Below, piece after piece: positions 23,209 to 31,686 of a DNA stretch of 64,000 bases. The DNA lies in the NCBI RefSeq assembly GCF_021531975.1, contig NZ_JAFBIY010000001.1, forward strand, positions 124,001 through 188,000, written 5' to 3'. The DNA is from Faecalicatena contorta (GTDB lineage Bacteria > Bacillota > Clostridia > Lachnospirales > Lachnospiraceae). A model generated the notes under the pieces. That model was not told the origin of the DNA. It did not search any database and saw nothing but the letters and a program-made list of their open reading frames with translations. The position numbers and the translations under genes were made by a program. Each line of letters opens with the position of its first letter. Within the stretch, counting starts at the first letter, position 1.

Positions 23209-24858
23209 ATGAAAGCGTATAGTGGAAAAAGTGTTTTTGGCGGGATTGCAATCGGTAAGATACGTGTTTACAAGAAAGAAGAGCAGCAGGTAAAACGTGT
23301 GAAGGTCACAGATGTTGATGCAGAACTGTCACGCTATGAAGAAGCTAAAGGAAAGGCGATTGCACAACTTCAGGGCTTGTATGATAAAGCCCTGAAGGAA
23401 GTGGGAGAGGCGAATGCGGCGATATTTGAAGTTCATCAGATGATGCTGGAAGATGATGATTACAATGAATCTGTGGAAAATATTGTCCGTAGCCAGGAGG
23501 TAAATGTGGAATATGCGGTTGCCGCAACGGGTGATAATTTTTCTCAGATGTTTGCCTCTATGGATGATGATTATATGAGAGAACGTGCAGCTGATATCAA
23601 AGATATTTCGGAGAGATTGCTTACGATTTTAAATGGTACGGCTGCGGGTTCGGTAGATGCAGAGGAGCCGGCGATTGTCGTAGCAGATGATCTGGCGCCG
23701 TCAGAGACAGTGCAGATGGATAAGGATAAAGTCCTTTCGTTTGTTACTGTACATGGTTCGCTGAATTCCCATACGGCTATTCTTGCAAGAACGATGGCAA
23801 TTCCGGCACTTGTCAGTACAGATATGCCGCTTGATGATGCCGTGGATGGAAAGCCTGGTATCGTAGACGGTGCCAATGGAGTGTTTTATGTGGATCCGGA
23901 TGAAGAAACACTGACTCAAATACAGCAGAAACAAAAGGAAGAGGCAGAGAAGAAAGAGCTGCTCCTTACCTTAAAAGGCAAAGAGAATGTTACGCTTGAC
24001 GGTCAGAAAGTGATGCTGTATGCTAACATTGGAAACATCAAAGACCTGGCAACTGTACGTCAGAATGATGCTGGCGGAATCGGACTTTTCCGCAGCGAAT
24101 TTATTTATCTGGAGAAGGATCATTACCCGACAGAAGAAGAGCAGTTTCAGATTTATAAACAGGTTGCAGAGACAATGGCGGGTAAAAGAGTTATTATCCG
24201 TACTCTGGATATCGGAGCAGATAAGCAGTGTGACTATTTTGATATGGAACATGAGGAGAATCCGGCACTTGGTTACCGTGCCATCCGTATCTGCCTGACG
24301 CGTCCGGAAGTGTTTAAGACACAGCTGCGTGCGCTTATGAGAGCCAGTGCCTTTGGTAAGATTGCAATTATGTATCCAATGATAACCAGCATTAGTGAAG
24401 TGAGACGGATTAAAGAAATCGTAGCTGAAGTGAAAAAAGAGCTGGATGCGCAGGGAACACCATATGGAGATCCGGAGCAGGGCATTATGATCGAGACGCC
24501 GGCAGCAGTTATGATCAGTGATATGCTTGCAAAAGAAGTAGATTTCTTCAGTGTCGGCACAAATGACCTGACGCAGTATACACTGGCAATTGACCGTCAG
24601 AATACAAAGCTTGACGAGTTTTATGATGCCCATCATCCGGCAGTTCTTCGTATGATAGCTATGGTAGTGGAAAATGCACATAAAGCAGGCATCTGGGCGG
24701 GCATCTGCGGTGAGCTTGGAGCTGACCAGACACTGACGCGGGAATTCCTGTCAATGGGAGTGGATGAATTGTCCGTATCACCGGGAAGTATTCTTCCGAT
24801 TCGAAAGATCGTGCTGGAAACAAATGTGGAAGAGTATAGGGCAGGTAAGGAATGTTAA
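23209..24858 (+). CDS. ptsI: PTS enzyme I (first copy)
   Basis: A 549-aa phosphoenolpyruvate-protein phosphotransferase. The swivelling domain carries the active H188 (SHTAILART); the C-terminal PEP-binding TIM barrel shows GIGLFRSEF, RTLDIGADK, EIGTPA-like IETPAAV, FSVGTNDLTQY and the catalytic cysteine in GICGELG. It is slightly shorter than E. coli EI (575 aa), as is common in clostridia. It starts five bases after the ptsH stop; its Shine-Dalgarno (GGAG at about 23191) lies inside ptsH. The downstream fruR start overlaps its last codons. Confidence 0.95.
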   Translation: MKAYSGKSVFGGIAIGKIRVYKKEEQQVKRVKVTDVDAELSRYEEAKGKAIAQLQGLYDKALKEVGEANAAIFEVHQMMLEDDDYNESVENIVRSQEVNVEYAVAATGDNFSQMFASMDDDYMRERAADIKDISERLLTILNGTAAGSVDAEEPAIVVADDLAPSETVQMDKDKVLSFVTVHGSLNSHTAILARTMAIPALVSTDMPLDDAVDGKPGIVDGANGVFYVDPDEETLTQIQQKQKEEAEKKELLLTLKGKENVTLDGQKVMLYANIGNIKDLATVRQNDAGGIGLFRSEFIYLEKDHYPTEEEQFQIYKQVAETMAGKRVIIRTLDIGADKQCDYFDMEHEENPALGYRAIRICLTRPEVFKTQLRALMRASAFGKIAIMYPMITSISEVRRIKEIVAEVKKELDAQGTPYGDPEQGIMIETPAAVMISDMLAKEVDFFSVGTNDLTQYTLAIDRQNTKLDEFYDAHHPAVLRMIAMVVENAHKAGIWAGICGELGADQTLTREFLSMGVDELSVSPGSILPIRKIVLETNVEEYRAGKEC

Positions 24859-25592
24859 CAAAACAGAGACATGAACTGATTTTAGAGCTTCTGGCAAAAC
24901 AAGGAAGCATCACCGTAACAGAGGTGCAGGATATGCTGCATACGTCTGTGTCTACGGTCCGTAGAGATATTATTGCACTTGATAAAGAAGGAAAGCTTGT
25001 GAAAGTGTTTGGCGGGGCGATAGCAAAAGAGCAGAAGGTAGTTTCTTATGAATACACGGTGGAACAGAAAAGTGAGTTAAACCGTGAAGAGAAGAAGCGG
25101 ATTGCAGAGTATGCGGCCTCTCTCATTGAGCCGGGTGACTTTGTTTACCTGGATGCCGGTACGACAACGGCATATATGTTAGATTTCATCGGAGAGACGG
25201 CGGCTACATTTGTGACGAATGCGGTTGCCCACGCGCAGAGACTTTCGAGAGAAGGCAGGAAAGTCATTCTGATCGGCGGTGAGCTAAAAGCCTCTACAGA
25301 AGCTGTGATTGGAAGTCAGGCTATGCGTATGCTGGCAGACTATCATTTTACGAAGGGATTCTTTGGCGCGAATGGAGTATCCAAAAAATCAGGCTGTACG
25401 ACACCGGATTCGAATGAAGCACTGGTTAAGCGGATTGCGGTCGAACAGTGTGAAAAGGCGTATGTTCTTTGCGACAGTTCCAAGTTTGATTCGGTCAGTT
25501 CTGTTACTTTTGCTCCGTTTGAAGGAGTAACGTGTATTACGGAGCAAAAGGTTTCTGGCTATACAGAATGTGAAAATGTGATTGTGCCATAA
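24852..25592 (+). CDS. fruR: DeoR-family regulator of the fructose operon
   Basis: A 246-aa DeoR protein. The N-terminal HTH (LTKQRHELILELLAKQG, SVSTVRRDI) is followed by a sugar-phosphate-sensing domain (LDAGTTTAYM, ILIGGELKASTEAVIG, YVLCDSSKFD). It is probably a repressor relieved by fructose 1-phosphate. ATG 24852 overlaps the ptsI stop by seven bases, indicating translational coupling. Three CAAAATAAA repeats upstream of fruK are candidate binding sites. Its place at the end of the operon implies autoregulation. Confidence 0.88.
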   Translation: MLTKQRHELILELLAKQGSITVTEVQDMLHTSVSTVRRDIIALDKEGKLVKVFGGAIAKEQKVVSYEYTVEQKSELNREEKKRIAEYAASLIEPGDFVYLDAGTTTAYMLDFIGETAATFVTNAVAHAQRLSREGRKVILIGGELKASTEAVIGSQAMRMLADYHFTKGFFGANGVSKKSGCTTPDSNEALVKRIAVEQCEKAYVLCDSSKFDSVSSVTFAPFEGVTCITEQKVSGYTECENVIVP

Positions 25593-25595
25593 AAC

Positions 25596-25646
25596 GGGTA
25601 ATGCCGTCCGGTTGAGAACACAACTCGGACGGCATTACCCATTTTT
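25596..25646. terminator. Bidirectional terminator between fruR and rubrerythrin
   Basis: GGGTAATGCCGTCCG (25596-25610) pairs perfectly with CGGACGGCATTACCC (25626-25640). An A-run lies on the left and ATTTTT on the right, serving both convergent genes. Confidence 0.92.
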
Positions 25647-25664
25647 GCGGAAAAACAAGTCGTT

Positions 25665-26210
25665 TTAGTAATTTTCCTGTCTCACTTCAAAGAAGCTCTG
25701 TGGATGGTTGCATACAGGGCAAACTTCAGGAGCCTTCTTAACGCCGACAACAATGTGTCCGCAGTTACGGCATTCCCATACCTGTACTTCGCTCTTCTCG
25801 AATACCTGAGATGTCTCTACGTTCTTAAGGAGAGCACGATAACGTTCTTCGTGAGCTTTCTCAATGGCAGCAACACCACGGAACTGCTCGGCAAGCTCGT
25901 GGAAACCTTCTTCATCAGCTTCCTTTGCCATACGGTCATACATGTCTGTCCACTCGAAGTTCTCGCCTTCAGCGGCGTGGAGCAGATTTTCTGGAGTGTC
26001 TCCCAGTTCTCCGAGAGCTTTGAACCACAGCTTTGCGTGTTCTTTTTCGTTTTCTGCTGTCTTAAGGAAAAGAGCAGCAATCTGTTCATAACCCTGCTTC
26101 TTTGCTACGGATGCAAAATAAGTATACTTGTTGCGGGCCTGTGATTCGCCTGCAAAAGCTTCCCATAAGTTCTGTTCGGTTTTGGAACCGGCAAATTTTG
26201 AATTTCCCAT
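25665..26210 (-). CDS. rbr: Rubrerythrin
   Basis: A 181-aa protein with a four-helix diiron domain ([31 protein letters not shown], and [13 protein letters not shown] supply the Glu/His ligands). It ends in a rubredoxin-like Fe(Cys)4 domain with CRNCG and CPVCNHP. It reduces hydrogen peroxide in the cytoplasm of anaerobes. The RBS GGAGGAAAAATA precedes the start. It has a minus-strand promoter and shares a terminator with fruR. Nothing unusual is seen. Confidence 0.95.
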   Translation of the reverse strand: MGNSKFAGSKTEQNLWEAFAGESQARNKYTYFASVAKKQGYEQIAALFLKTAENEKEHAKLWFKALGELGDTPENLLHAAEGENFEWTDMYDRMAKEADEEGFHELAEQFRGVAAIEKAHEERYRALLKNVETSQVFEKSEVQVWECRNCGHIVVGVKKAPEVCPVCNHPQSFFEVRQENY

Positions 26211-26252
26211 TATTTTTCCTCCGCTTTCGTTCGATATTTTGAAGTTACCTAT

Positions 26253-26281
26253 ATTATAACAAGTGTATTTCCGAAAAACAA
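26253..26281 (-). promoter_or_regulatory. Promoter of rubrerythrin
   Basis: On the minus strand, TTGTTT (26281-26276) and TATAAT (26258-26253) have a 17-bp spacer. It is divergent from the promoter at 26295. Confidence 0.7.
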
Positions 26282-26294
26282 GAGTGGAAAAATA

Positions 26295-26323
26295 TTGTCG
26301 AAATGTTTATGCGACGTTATAAT
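26295..26323 (+). promoter_or_regulatory. Promoter of the alanine/glycine symporter gene
   Basis: TTGTCG (26295-26300) and TATAAT (26318-26323) have a 17-bp spacer. The gene starts 32 bp downstream. Confidence 0.75.
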
Positions 26324-26355
26324 GGAAAAACAGAATAAATGTATAGGAGCAGTTT

Positions 26356-27750
26356 ATGAAAATGATTGGTATGTTATATGATTTTATGTGGGGAGATCTG
26401 ATTACGGTTCCGCTTCCGGGAGGCAGTTCCCTTGGTCTTTCCCTTCTGGTGCTTATACTTGTGCCGGTGGGCATTTATTTTACGATTCGGACAAGGTTTA
26501 TACTGGTGCGGAAGTTCCCGCATATGGTCCGGATTGCTGCGGAGAAGAAGGATGGTACACAAAAGGATAGCATTTCGGGACTTCAGGCACTGATCGTATC
26601 AACTGCGACTCGTGTCGGCATGGGCAACCTGGTGGGGGTCGTGGCAGCAATATCTGCCGGAGGAGCCGGAGCGGTATTCTGGATGTGGGTACTTGCTCTT
26701 CTTGGTTCTTCTACTGCATTTGCCGAGGCTACCCTGGCACAGACATACCGGCAGAAGGATCCGTTGTATGGCGGGTATCGGGGAGGTCCGGCATATTATA
26801 TTCATTATTATATGACGCATAGAAAAGGATGCAAGAATCCGGCAAAAAGATATAGTATTATCGCAGTACTTTTTGCTCTTTCCGGTCTTGTGTGCTGGGG
26901 AGGTATCAGTCAGGTTATCAGCAATTCTGTGACGGCGTCTGTGAAAAATGCATTTCATATTCCGCCTCTTTATACAAGCATTGCACTTGTGGCAGTGGCG
27001 GCAGTGATCGTATTGAGAAAGAATGCGACAGTCAAGGTGCTGGATGTGATTGTCCCGATTATGGCGGGCGGTTACCTTCTCGTTACATTGTTTATCATTT
27101 TGAAGAATATTGGGGCGGTTCCCGGTGTGTTTGAACGGATTTTTCTGGAGGCTTTTGGAATTCGTCAGGTGGCGGCCGGCGGATTTGGTGCGGTTCTTAT
27201 GAACGGAGCAAAGAGGGGACTGTTTTCGAATGAAGCGGGGTCCGGTTCTGCGCCGTGTGCAGCAGCTGCGGCAGATGTAAGTCATCCTGCCAAAGCGGGA
27301 CTTTTGCAGGCCTTTGGGGTTTTTATTGATACGATTGTCATCTGCAGCTGCTCAGCAATGCTTATGCTTCTCGCGCCGGAAGAAGCGCTTGATGGTCTTG
27401 TGGGCATGGATCTTCTGCAGGCTGCAATGGAATATCATCTTGGAAGCTTCGGAGTAATCTTTATTGCGATTACGCTTTTGTTGTTCAGCTTTTCGACATT
27501 TATCGGCGTATTGTTTTATGCAAGATCAAATGTGGCATACCTGTTCGGAGATAACTGGACATCCCAGACGATATATAAAATATTTGCCCTTGTCATGTTA
27601 TTCATAGGAGGGCTTGCAACTTATACATTTGTGTGGGACCTCGGAGATGTTGGAATTGGTCTGATGACGATATTCAATATGATGGCGCTTCTTCCGCTGT
27701 CCGGCGAGGTGATCGAGAAGATGAAAGACTATGAAAGGGAGAATTTTTGA
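26356..27750 (+). CDS. Alanine/glycine:cation symporter (AGCS family)
   Basis: A 464-aa membrane protein with about 11 hydrophobic segments. It has AGCS signatures: SGLQALIVSTATRVGMGNLVG-type sequence near residue 75, GGPAYYI, RGLFSNEAGSGSAPCAAAAA, and DTIVICSCSAMLMLL. It imports alanine or glycine with Na+ or H+. TAGGAG precedes ATG 26356. It is monocistronic, divergent from rubrerythrin. No terminator hairpin is evident in the 157 bp before the next gene, only an A-rich tract and the next promoter. Confidence 0.9.
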   Translation: MKMIGMLYDFMWGDLITVPLPGGSSLGLSLLVLILVPVGIYFTIRTRFILVRKFPHMVRIAAEKKDGTQKDSISGLQALIVSTATRVGMGNLVGVVAAISAGGAGAVFWMWVLALLGSSTAFAEATLAQTYRQKDPLYGGYRGGPAYYIHYYMTHRKGCKNPAKRYSIIAVLFALSGLVCWGGISQVISNSVTASVKNAFHIPPLYTSIALVAVAAVIVLRKNATVKVLDVIVPIMAGGYLLVTLFIILKNIGAVPGVFERIFLEAFGIRQVAAGGFGAVLMNGAKRGLFSNEAGSGSAPCAAAAADVSHPAKAGLLQAFGVFIDTIVICSCSAMLMLLAPEEALDGLVGMDLLQAAMEYHLGSFGVIFIAITLLLFSFSTFIGVLFYARSNVAYLFGDNWTSQTIYKIFALVMLFIGGLATYTFVWDLGDVGIGLMTIFNMMALLPLSGEVIEKMKDYERENF

Positions 27751-27831
27751 GATTTACGAAATACAAAGTTGCAGAATTTGGATAAAAAACAGAAAAAAGG
27801 TGAAAAAACAACAGAAAAATGCAAGTTGGGG

Positions 27832-27860
27832 TTGAAATTTCTTCAATTCTTATCTAAAAT
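27832..27860 (+). promoter_or_regulatory. Promoter of the aminotransferase gene
   Basis: TTGAAA (27832-27837) and TAAAAT (27855-27860) have a 17-bp spacer. The A-rich tract at about 27786-27818 may act as an UP element. Confidence 0.75.
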
Positions 27861-27907
27861 AGCATATAGTACGCGTAAGAGAAGATAAGAATGACAGGAG
27901 GAGCCCT

Positions 27908-29191
27908 ATGAAACCATATAGCCAGATGACAAAAGAAGAATTGAAAGAGTTGAAGAAACAGCTGGAAAAGCAGTTTGAAGCTGTAAAAGCAAAAGGCCTG
28001 AAGCTGGATATGTCCCGTGGAAAGCCGTCAAAAGCACAGCTGGATCTGAGCCTTGGAATGATGGATGTTCTTCACAGCGATTCAGATCTTATGAGTTCTG
28101 ATGGTGTGGATTGCAGAAACTACGGTGTCATGGACGGAATCACAGAAGCGAGAAAGCTTCTTGCAGATATGTCTGAGGTGCCGGAGAGAAATATTTTAAT
28201 ATATGGAAATTCCAGTCTGAATGTCATGTTTGATACTGTTTCACGCTTCATGACACATGGTGTTATGGGAAGTACCCCATGGGCAAAACTTAAGAAAGTG
28301 AAGTTCCTTTGTCCGGTACCGGGTTATGACCGTCACTTTGCTATTACTGAGTTCTTTGGAATAGAAATGATCAATGTTCCGCTCCTTGAGACCGGACCGG
28401 ATATGGATATGGTAGAGAAGCTTGTAGCAGAAGATGCTTCCATTAAAGGTATCTGGTGTGTACCGAAATATTCGAATCCGACAGGCGTGTCCTATTCCGA
28501 TGATACAGTAAGAAGATTTGCAAGACTGAAACCGGCAGCTAAAGATTTCCGTATCTTCTGGGACAATGCATATTCCATTCATCACCTGTATGATGATAAG
28601 AGAGATATTATCCTGGAGCTGTTAAATGAATGTGTGAAAGCAGGAAATCCGGATATGGTGCTGAAATTTATTTCTACATCGAAAGTATCTTTCCCGGGTT
28701 CCGGTATCGCAGCGCTTGCTGCTTCCCGTGCAAATCTCGAGGATGCAAAGAAATACATGCAGTTCCAGACGATTGGACACGATAAGCTGAATCAGCTCCG
28801 TCATGTCCGTTTCTTCAACGACATGCAGGGAATGTACAATCATATGCGCAAGCATGCAGATATCCTTCGTCCGAAGTTCGAAAAAGTACAGGAGGTACTG
28901 GAAAAAGAACTTGGCGGACTTGGAATCGGAACATGGACAAAGCCACTTGGCGGTTACTTTATTTCCTTCGATTCTATGGAAGGATGTGCGAAGGCTATTG
29001 TTGCGAAAGCAAAAGAAGCCGGTCTTATTATGACGAAGGCCGGAGCAACTTATCCATATGGAAAGGATCCGAAAGATACAAACATCCGCATTGCTCCATC
29101 CTTCCCTACTGTAGAAGAGCTTGGACTGGCTGCCGAGATATTTGTTCTCAGCGTGAAACTTGTAAGTGTAGATAAATTGTTAAATGCATAA
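27908..29191 (+). CDS. Aspartate aminotransferase, class Ic type
   Basis: A 427-aa PLP fold-type I enzyme. Its long N-terminal helix and sequence (LDMSRGKPSKAQLDLSLGM, NYGVMDGITEARKLLADM, VPKYSNPTGVSYSDDTV, and the PLP lysine in STSKVSFPGSG) match the class Ic aspartate aminotransferases described in Firmicutes (PF12897). The probable reaction is aspartate plus 2-oxoglutarate to oxaloacetate plus glutamate. RBS AGGAGG. It has its own promoter; the next promoter (rpmG) starts 30 bp after its stop. Confidence 0.87.
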   Translation: MKPYSQMTKEELKELKKQLEKQFEAVKAKGLKLDMSRGKPSKAQLDLSLGMMDVLHSDSDLMSSDGVDCRNYGVMDGITEARKLLADMSEVPERNILIYGNSSLNVMFDTVSRFMTHGVMGSTPWAKLKKVKFLCPVPGYDRHFAITEFFGIEMINVPLLETGPDMDMVEKLVAEDASIKGIWCVPKYSNPTGVSYSDDTVRRFARLKPAAKDFRIFWDNAYSIHHLYDDKRDIILELLNECVKAGNPDMVLKFISTSKVSFPGSGIAALAASRANLEDAKKYMQFQTIGHDKLNQLRHVRFFNDMQGMYNHMRKHADILRPKFEKVQEVLEKELGGLGIGTWTKPLGGYFISFDSMEGCAKAIVAKAKEAGLIMTKAGATYPYGKDPKDTNIRIAPSFPTVEELGLAAEIFVLSVKLVSVDKLLNA

Positions 29192-29221
29192 TTGATAAAC
29201 ATATGAATATGAAGAAAAGAC

Positions 29222-29250
29222 TTGCTTTTTGGGAAGTTGTGTGATACACT
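29222..29250 (+). promoter_or_regulatory. Promoter of rpmG-secE-nusG-rplKA
   Basis: TTGCTT (29222-29227) and TACACT (29245-29250) have a 17-bp spacer. The leader contains a T-run (29273-29281), possibly the upstream gene's terminator (AAGAC...GGTCTT), and a small hairpin GGCAGT/ACTGCC (29295-29313). Confidence 0.65.
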
Positions 29251-29356
29251 ATCCTAGCGAATGGAAGTAGGTCTTTTTTTTATGCCTAAAAATGGGCAGT
29301 CTCGCAAACTGCCATGAAACACGTTAACTTAAGAAATGTAAAGCGAGGTGGAAGTT

Positions 29357-29506
29357 GTGCGTACAAGAATCACATTGGAATGTACAGAATGCAAGCAGCG
29401 TAACTACAACATGACTAAGGATAAGAAAGCACATCCTGAGCGTATGGAGACAAAGAAATACTGTAAGTTCTGTAAGTCACACACATTACACAAGGAAACA
29501 AAATAA
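29357..29506 (+). CDS. rpmG: 50S ribosomal protein L33 (zinc-binding form)
   Basis: A 49-aa L33 starting at GTG 29357 behind GAGGTGG (29345-29351). The sequence [16 protein letters not shown], then [16 protein letters not shown] at the end, is canonical. Four cysteines (C9, C12, C36, C39) mark the zinc-ribbon C+ form. It is the first gene of the usual rpmG-secE-nusG cluster. No tRNA-Trp is present between it and secE. Confidence 0.95.
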   Translation: MRTRITLECTECKQRNYNMTKDKKAHPERMETKKYCKFCKSHTLHKETK

Positions 29507-29530
29507 CCGCGTAAAAGGAGTGTGAATGTC

Positions 29531-29728
29531 ATGAGTGAAAAAACTCAGAAAAAAAGCTGGTTCAAAGGTCTGAAAGCGGAATTTAAAAAGATCATCTGGC
29601 CAGACAAAGAGACACTTGCGAAACAGACAGTTGCAGTTATTTCTGTATCCGTAGTATTAGGGGCGATCATAGCACTGCTTGATTTCCTGATTCAGTATGG
29701 AGTTGACATTCTTGTCAATCTCGGCTGA
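29531..29728 (+). CDS. secE: Preprotein translocase subunit SecE
   Basis: A 65-aa single-span SecE of the short Gram-positive type: cytoplasmic amphipathic part WFKGLKAEFKKIIWPDKETL, then one membrane helix (about 36-60). It forms the SecYEG channel. ATG 29531 is chosen because AAAAGGAG ends 10 bp upstream; the GTG at 29522 is too close. It lies 24 bp after rpmG and 29 bp before nusG. Confidence 0.95.
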   Translation: MSEKTQKKSWFKGLKAEFKKIIWPDKETLAKQTVAVISVSVVLGAIIALLDFLIQYGVDILVNLG

Positions 29729-29757
29729 TAAAACTGACGAACAAGAAAGGTGATTTT

Positions 29758-30273
29758 ATGTCAGAGGCAAAATGGTATGTAGTTCATACTTATTCAGGGT
29801 ATGAGAACAAAGTAAAAGCCAACATTGATAAGACAATTGAGAACAGACATCTTGAGGACCAGATTCTGGAAGTCCGTGTTCCGATGCAGGAAGTAGTGGA
29901 GCTTAAGAACGGGGTGCAGAAGGCAACCCAGAAGAAGATGTTCCCGGGCTATGTACTGATTCATATGATCATGAATGATGATACATGGTATGTTGTGCGT
30001 AATACAAGAGGTGTTACAGGCTTTGTGGGCCCTGGCTCCAAACCGGTTCCGCTTACTGCGGCAGAGATGGCACCGCTTGGCATCAAGCAGGAAAATGTTG
30101 TTGTAGACTTTAAGGAAGGCGATACGATTCAGGTCGTTGCCGGTGCATGGGCTGATACAGTCGGAGTGATCCGCTCCATGAATATGCAGAAGCAGAGTCT
30201 TACAATCAATGTTGAGTTGTTCGGCCGCGAAACGCCGGTTGAAATCAGTTTCGCAGAAGTTAAGAGGATGTAA
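29758..30273 (+). CDS. nusG: Transcription termination/antitermination factor NusG
   Basis: A 171-aa NusG with NGN domain ([38 protein letters not shown]) and C-terminal KOW domain ([21 protein letters not shown]). It binds the RNA polymerase clamp and links it to ribosomes or Rho. It has normal length and standard position before rplK. Confidence 0.96.
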   Translation: MSEAKWYVVHTYSGYENKVKANIDKTIENRHLEDQILEVRVPMQEVVELKNGVQKATQKKMFPGYVLIHMIMNDDTWYVVRNTRGVTGFVGPGSKPVPLTAAEMAPLGIKQENVVVDFKEGDTIQVVAGAWADTVGVIRSMNMQKQSLTINVELFGRETPVEISFAEVKRM

Positions 30274-30283
30274 ATCAAAAAAA

Positions 30284-30314
30284 GTGGGAGGGACAAAGTT
30301 CCCGGGAGTACCAC
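30284..30314 (+). promoter_or_regulatory. Putative L1-binding mRNA site before rplK
   Basis: GTGG...CCAC (30284-30314) encloses GAGGGAC/GTTCCC and ends in GAGTACCAC. The 5' strand GTGGGAGG and 3' strand TACCAC match the L1-binding helix of 23S rRNA (GGUGGGAGGC ... AAUACCACC in E. coli). It is followed directly by the rplK Shine-Dalgarno AAGGAGG, so L1 binding could block translation. Confidence 0.7.
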
Positions 30315-30329
30315 AAGGAGGTAATTGAA

Positions 30330-30755
30330 ATGGCAAAAAAAGTAACAGGTTATATTAAATTACAGATTCCTGCCGGAAAAGCTACACCGGCACCACCGGT
30401 TGGTCCAGCACTTGGTCAGCACGGTGTAAACATCGTTGAATTTACAAAACAGTTCAACGCAAGAACTGCAGATCAGGGCGATCTGATTATTCCTGTAGTT
30501 ATCACAGTTTACAATGACAGAAGCTTTAGCTTCATCACAAAGACACCACCGGCACCGGTTCTTATTAAGAAAGCCTGCAAGATCAAATCTGGTTCAGGTG
30601 TTCCGAATAAGACAAAGGTTGCTACAATCACAAAAGCTCAGCTTCAGGAGATCGCAGAGCTTAAGATGCCAGACCTCAACGCAGCTACAGTAGAGGCTGC
30701 TATGAGCATGATCGCTGGAACATGCCGTTCCATGGGTGTTAAAGTTGAAGAGTAA
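30330..30755 (+). CDS. rplK: 50S ribosomal protein L11
   Basis: A 141-aa L11 with the canonical start [34 protein letters not shown] and [12 protein letters not shown]. It forms the GTPase-associated centre on 23S rRNA with L10 and is needed for RelA-dependent stringent response. It is normal in length. Its leader carries a putative L1 site, as does that of rplA. Confidence 0.97.
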   Translation: MAKKVTGYIKLQIPAGKATPAPPVGPALGQHGVNIVEFTKQFNARTADQGDLIIPVVITVYNDRSFSFITKTPPAPVLIKKACKIKSGSGVPNKTKVATITKAQLQEIAELKMPDLNAATVEAAMSMIAGTCRSMGVKVEE

Positions 30756-30770
30756 TTGTAAACAAGTTTA

Positions 30771-30797
30771 GTGGGAGGGTTATCCCGACATTACCAC
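30771..30797 (+). promoter_or_regulatory. Putative second L1-binding mRNA site, before rplA
   Basis: GTGG...CCAC (30771-30797) encloses GGG-TTAT-CCC and ends in CATTACCAC. It shares GTGGGAGGG and TACCACAAGGAGGT with the element ahead of rplK. The Shine-Dalgarno follows at once. Confidence 0.7.
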
Positions 30798-30812
30798 AAG
30801 GAGGTTATTTAG

Positions 30813-31505
30813 ATGAAAAGAGGAAAGAAATATGTTGAAGCTGCAAAAGCAATTGACAGAGGAACACTCTACGATGTTGCAGAAGCAGTATCATTAGTTA
30901 AAAAGACTGCAGTAGCAAAATTTGATGAGACTATCGAGGCTCATATCAGAACCGGTTGTGACGGACGTCACGCTGACCAGCAGATCCGTGGTGCGGTTGT
31001 ACTGCCACACGGAACAGGTAAAAAGGTTCGTATCCTTGTATTTGCAAAAGATGCTAAAGCAGCAGAGGCTGAGGCAGCTGGAGCAGATTACGTTGGAGGA
31101 ATGGAACTGATCGAAAAGATCCAGAAAGAAAACTGGTTTGAATTTGATGTTGTTGTTGCTACACCAGACATGATGGGTGTTGTAGGACGTATCGGTCGTG
31201 TACTTGGACCAAAAGGTCTTATGCCGAACCCGAAAGCTGGTACAGTAACTATGGATGTTACAAAAGCAATCCAGGATATCAAAGCTGGTAAGATTGAGTA
31301 CAGACTTGATAAGACAAACATTATCCATGTGCCGCTTGGTAAAGCTTCCTTTACCGAGGAACAACTTACGGACAACTTCCAGACGCTGATCGACGCAGTA
31401 AACAAAGCAAAACCGGCAGCAGTAAAAGGCCAGTTCTTAAAGAGCGTGGTACTTACTTCTACAATGGGTCCTAGTGTAAAGATCAACCCAATGAAGCTTG
31501 TTTAA
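30813..31505 (+). CDS. rplA: 50S ribosomal protein L1
   Basis: A 230-aa L1, starting [15 protein letters not shown], with the two-domain core ([30 protein letters not shown], and the C-terminal [14 protein letters not shown]). It builds the L1 stalk at the ribosomal E site and is a translational repressor of its own operon in many bacteria, consistent with the two leader elements. Unusually, rplJ does not follow; a terminator and 9.4 kb of unrelated genes intervene. Confidence 0.97.
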   Translation: MKRGKKYVEAAKAIDRGTLYDVAEAVSLVKKTAVAKFDETIEAHIRTGCDGRHADQQIRGAVVLPHGTGKKVRILVFAKDAKAAEAEAAGADYVGGMELIEKIQKENWFEFDVVVATPDMMGVVGRIGRVLGPKGLMPNPKAGTVTMDVTKAIQDIKAGKIEYRLDKTNIIHVPLGKASFTEEQLTDNFQTLIDAVNKAKPAAVKGQFLKSVVLTSTMGPSVKINPMKLV

Positions 31506-31540
31506 TCTGAATGCGTAAGATAATATAAAATAAAATCATG

Positions 31541-31573
31541 CAGAGGCAGGAATGTATATTTCTGCCTCTGTTT
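31541..31573 (+). terminator. Terminator after rplA
   Basis: CAGAGGCAG (31541-31549) pairs with CTGCCTCTG (31562-31570), extended inward by G-T and A-T pairs, then TTTG. The short T-run suggests moderate strength. Confidence 0.75.
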
Positions 31574-31596
31574 GTTGGTGGAAAAAGATGTTGGCC

Positions 31597-31653
31597 TTTT
31601 CATAGTTCCTGAAAAATATGTTGACAAATCATTGAAAATCGTTCAACATGAAG
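31597..31653 (+). promoter_or_regulatory. Probable promoter and inverted repeats before iadA
   Basis: TTGACA lies at 31621-31626, with a poor -10 (CAACAT, 31644-31649) at 17 bp. Two inverted repeats are present: TTTCA/TGAAA (about 31599-31615) and TGAAAATCGTTCA (about 31632-31645). They could bind a regulator; the assignment is tentative. Confidence 0.35.
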
Positions 31654-31686
31654 ATAGATTTCTGGAAAAAGAAGAGGTTTAATCGT

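Noticed and set aside
30894-31486. Minus-strand ORFs opposite rplA
   Set aside because: Codon shadows of a conserved ribosomal protein gene.
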